DNA from: Coleofasciculaceae cyanobacterium
GTDB lineage: Bacteria; Cyanobacteriota; Cyanobacteriia; Cyanobacteriales; Xenococcaceae
Direction: 5' to 3'
NCBI GenBank assembly: GCA_036703275.1
Contig: DATNPK010000095.1
Coordinates: forward strand, 1 to 54,573
DNA length: 54,573 bases
Below, piece by piece: positions 53,634 through 54,573 of this stretch; position 1 is the stretch's first letter; every line of letters starts with the position of its first letter. Position numbers and translations under genes: made by a program. The notes below the pieces were generated by a model. That model saw nothing but the letters and a program-made list of their open reading frames with translations, did no database searches and had not been told where the DNA came from.

Positions 53634-54008
53634 TTATTCAAAACGCAATAGTTTTCGATAAAAACTCCTAGGAAAGTCTGTTATGTTAGAACCTTTAAAA
53701 TTTATGATGACATCAATTAAGTAATCAATAAACTCTGAGTTTGACAAAGTTACTTCATAACTTAATTCAGCTTGCCCATCAAATTGTAAACGACAACGAG
53801 TTAACTCTGATGGTAATTTAGATACATACCAGCTAGCAACAAAGGGAATGCTTTCCCCGCCTTCAATTTGTCGTTCTCCTTCTAAGGATGCGTGGCGGTA
53901 TAAAGCGATCGCTTGAGGTAGCCAACTGTGTTTGTTTTTTGAATAATAAGGTACATAAATAATTACATCTGCTCTTCCCGCAGGTTTAAGTTCTTCAATA
54001 GTAGACAT
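53634..54008 (-). CDS. Probable EbsA-type pilus/biofilm protein
   Basis: A 124-residue soluble protein. The patterns YVPYYSKNKHSWLPQAIALY, SLEGERQIEGGESIPFVASW and LTRCRLQFDGQAELSYEVTL resemble EbsA, a cyanobacterial component needed for type IV pilus assembly and biofilm suppression. It lies next to a DRTGG-type P-loop gene, which is an order I recall for ebsA. The assignment rests on memory of the family and not on a search, so no symbol is given. Confidence 0.65.
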   Translation of the reverse strand: MSTIEELKPAGRADVIIYVPYYSKNKHSWLPQAIALYRHASLEGERQIEGGESIPFVASWYVSKLPSELTRCRLQFDGQAELSYEVTLSNSEFIDYLIDVIINFKGSNITDFPRSFYRKLLRFE

Positions 54009-54168
54009 AGATAAAAATCAATTATCGTTACAGTTCAATTTCAAAGACTTTCTACTTTATAACATCAGTTTTTTCAGACCACCTGTGGTTGTAGAAACTA
54101 GGAATGTAAAAATAATGAGACTATTGACTCAAAGAAGGCTGTGTGGCTAAGTCTAAAAACCAAAAAAA

Positions 54169-54200
54169 GGCTCTCCAGATACCTGGAGAGCCTTTTTTTT
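54169..54200 (-). terminator. Terminator of psbA
   Basis: GGCTCTCCAG and CTGGAGAGCC form a perfect ten-pair stem around ATAC. The A-run on its left becomes the T-run on the minus strand, right after the psbA stop. A T-run on the right lets it act in the plus direction too. Confidence 0.9.
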
Positions 54201-54215
54201 ATAAGGTAAAAGTTT

Positions 54216-54573
<358 letters not shown>

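Overview
The window is chromosomal DNA of a cyanobacterium. The diagnostic genes are cpeB and cpeA (C-phycoerythrin beta and alpha), the 3' end of psbA (photosystem II D1), a CGLD27-type protein of the green lineage, a fused CbiE/CbiT cobalamin enzyme, and many proteins I recognise only as cyanobacterial hypotheticals. The DNA is AT-rich and full of GCGATCGC (HIP1) octamers, many of them inside genes. The gene mix and the dispersed palindromic repeats would fit a unicellular or baeocystous (Pleurocapsa-like) lineage, but that placement is inference. I saw no tRNA, rRNA, CRISPR array or intact transposase.

Layout. 0-9.9 kb: a repeat-rich left edge, an M3 peptidase, an AlkA-type glycosylase, a prolyl oligopeptidase, a lipoprotein, a CDP-alcohol phosphatidyltransferase, a lone sugar ABC permease and a GT-C glycosyltransferase whose usual Asp-Glu motif seems changed. 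10-12.1 kb: three consecutive TerD-family genes. 12.4-15.7 kb: accD, an exported-looking pterin dehydratase, and a FecR-domain protein. 15.9-18.0 kb: cpeB, cpeA and a HEAT-repeat CpeZ-like lyase/chaperone, with no linker genes nearby. 18.0-26.3 kb: comF, cobL (cbiET), a HAD phosphatase, a GGDEF-EAL protein, ttcA and small hypotheticals. 26.4-29.0 kb: a minus-strand operon yqeK-rsfS-CGLD27-asparaginase. 29.5-41.8 kb: a lipoprotein, an anti-sigma factor kinase, truB, a 1-Cys peroxiredoxin, a large unknown protein with faint nitroreductase resemblance, an aminotransferase, a PfkB kinase, an FAD oxidoreductase with mazG, and a GNAT enzyme. 42-46 kb: a multi-GAF adenylate cyclase and an iron-type ABC permease.

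46.4-51.1 kb is a zone of gene decay. It holds a small frameshifted gene, a FemAB-like acetyltransferase (intact), a heavily damaged S9 peptidase, a kinase-like membrane protein that lacks the HRD Asp, the Mg-binding Asn and the DFG Asp, and a methyltransferase remnant. The pseudokinase and the dead peptidase share an ATGA overlap, so they were once one transcription unit. 51.1-54.6 kb returns to intact genes: two small paired hypotheticals, a copper-chaperone-like HMA protein, a DRTGG P-loop protein next to a probable EbsA, and psbA running off the right edge behind a strong terminator.

The most unusual items are the pseudokinase/dead-peptidase pair, two reading frames lengthened by in-frame repeat insertions (comF and the 14.0-14.4 kb gene), the tandem GAF duplication with a 101-bp identical block, the paired TTGACC...GGTCAA palindromes at 21.7-21.9 kb, and heptamer repeats on both sides of cobL. 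I found no clear new multi-gene system.
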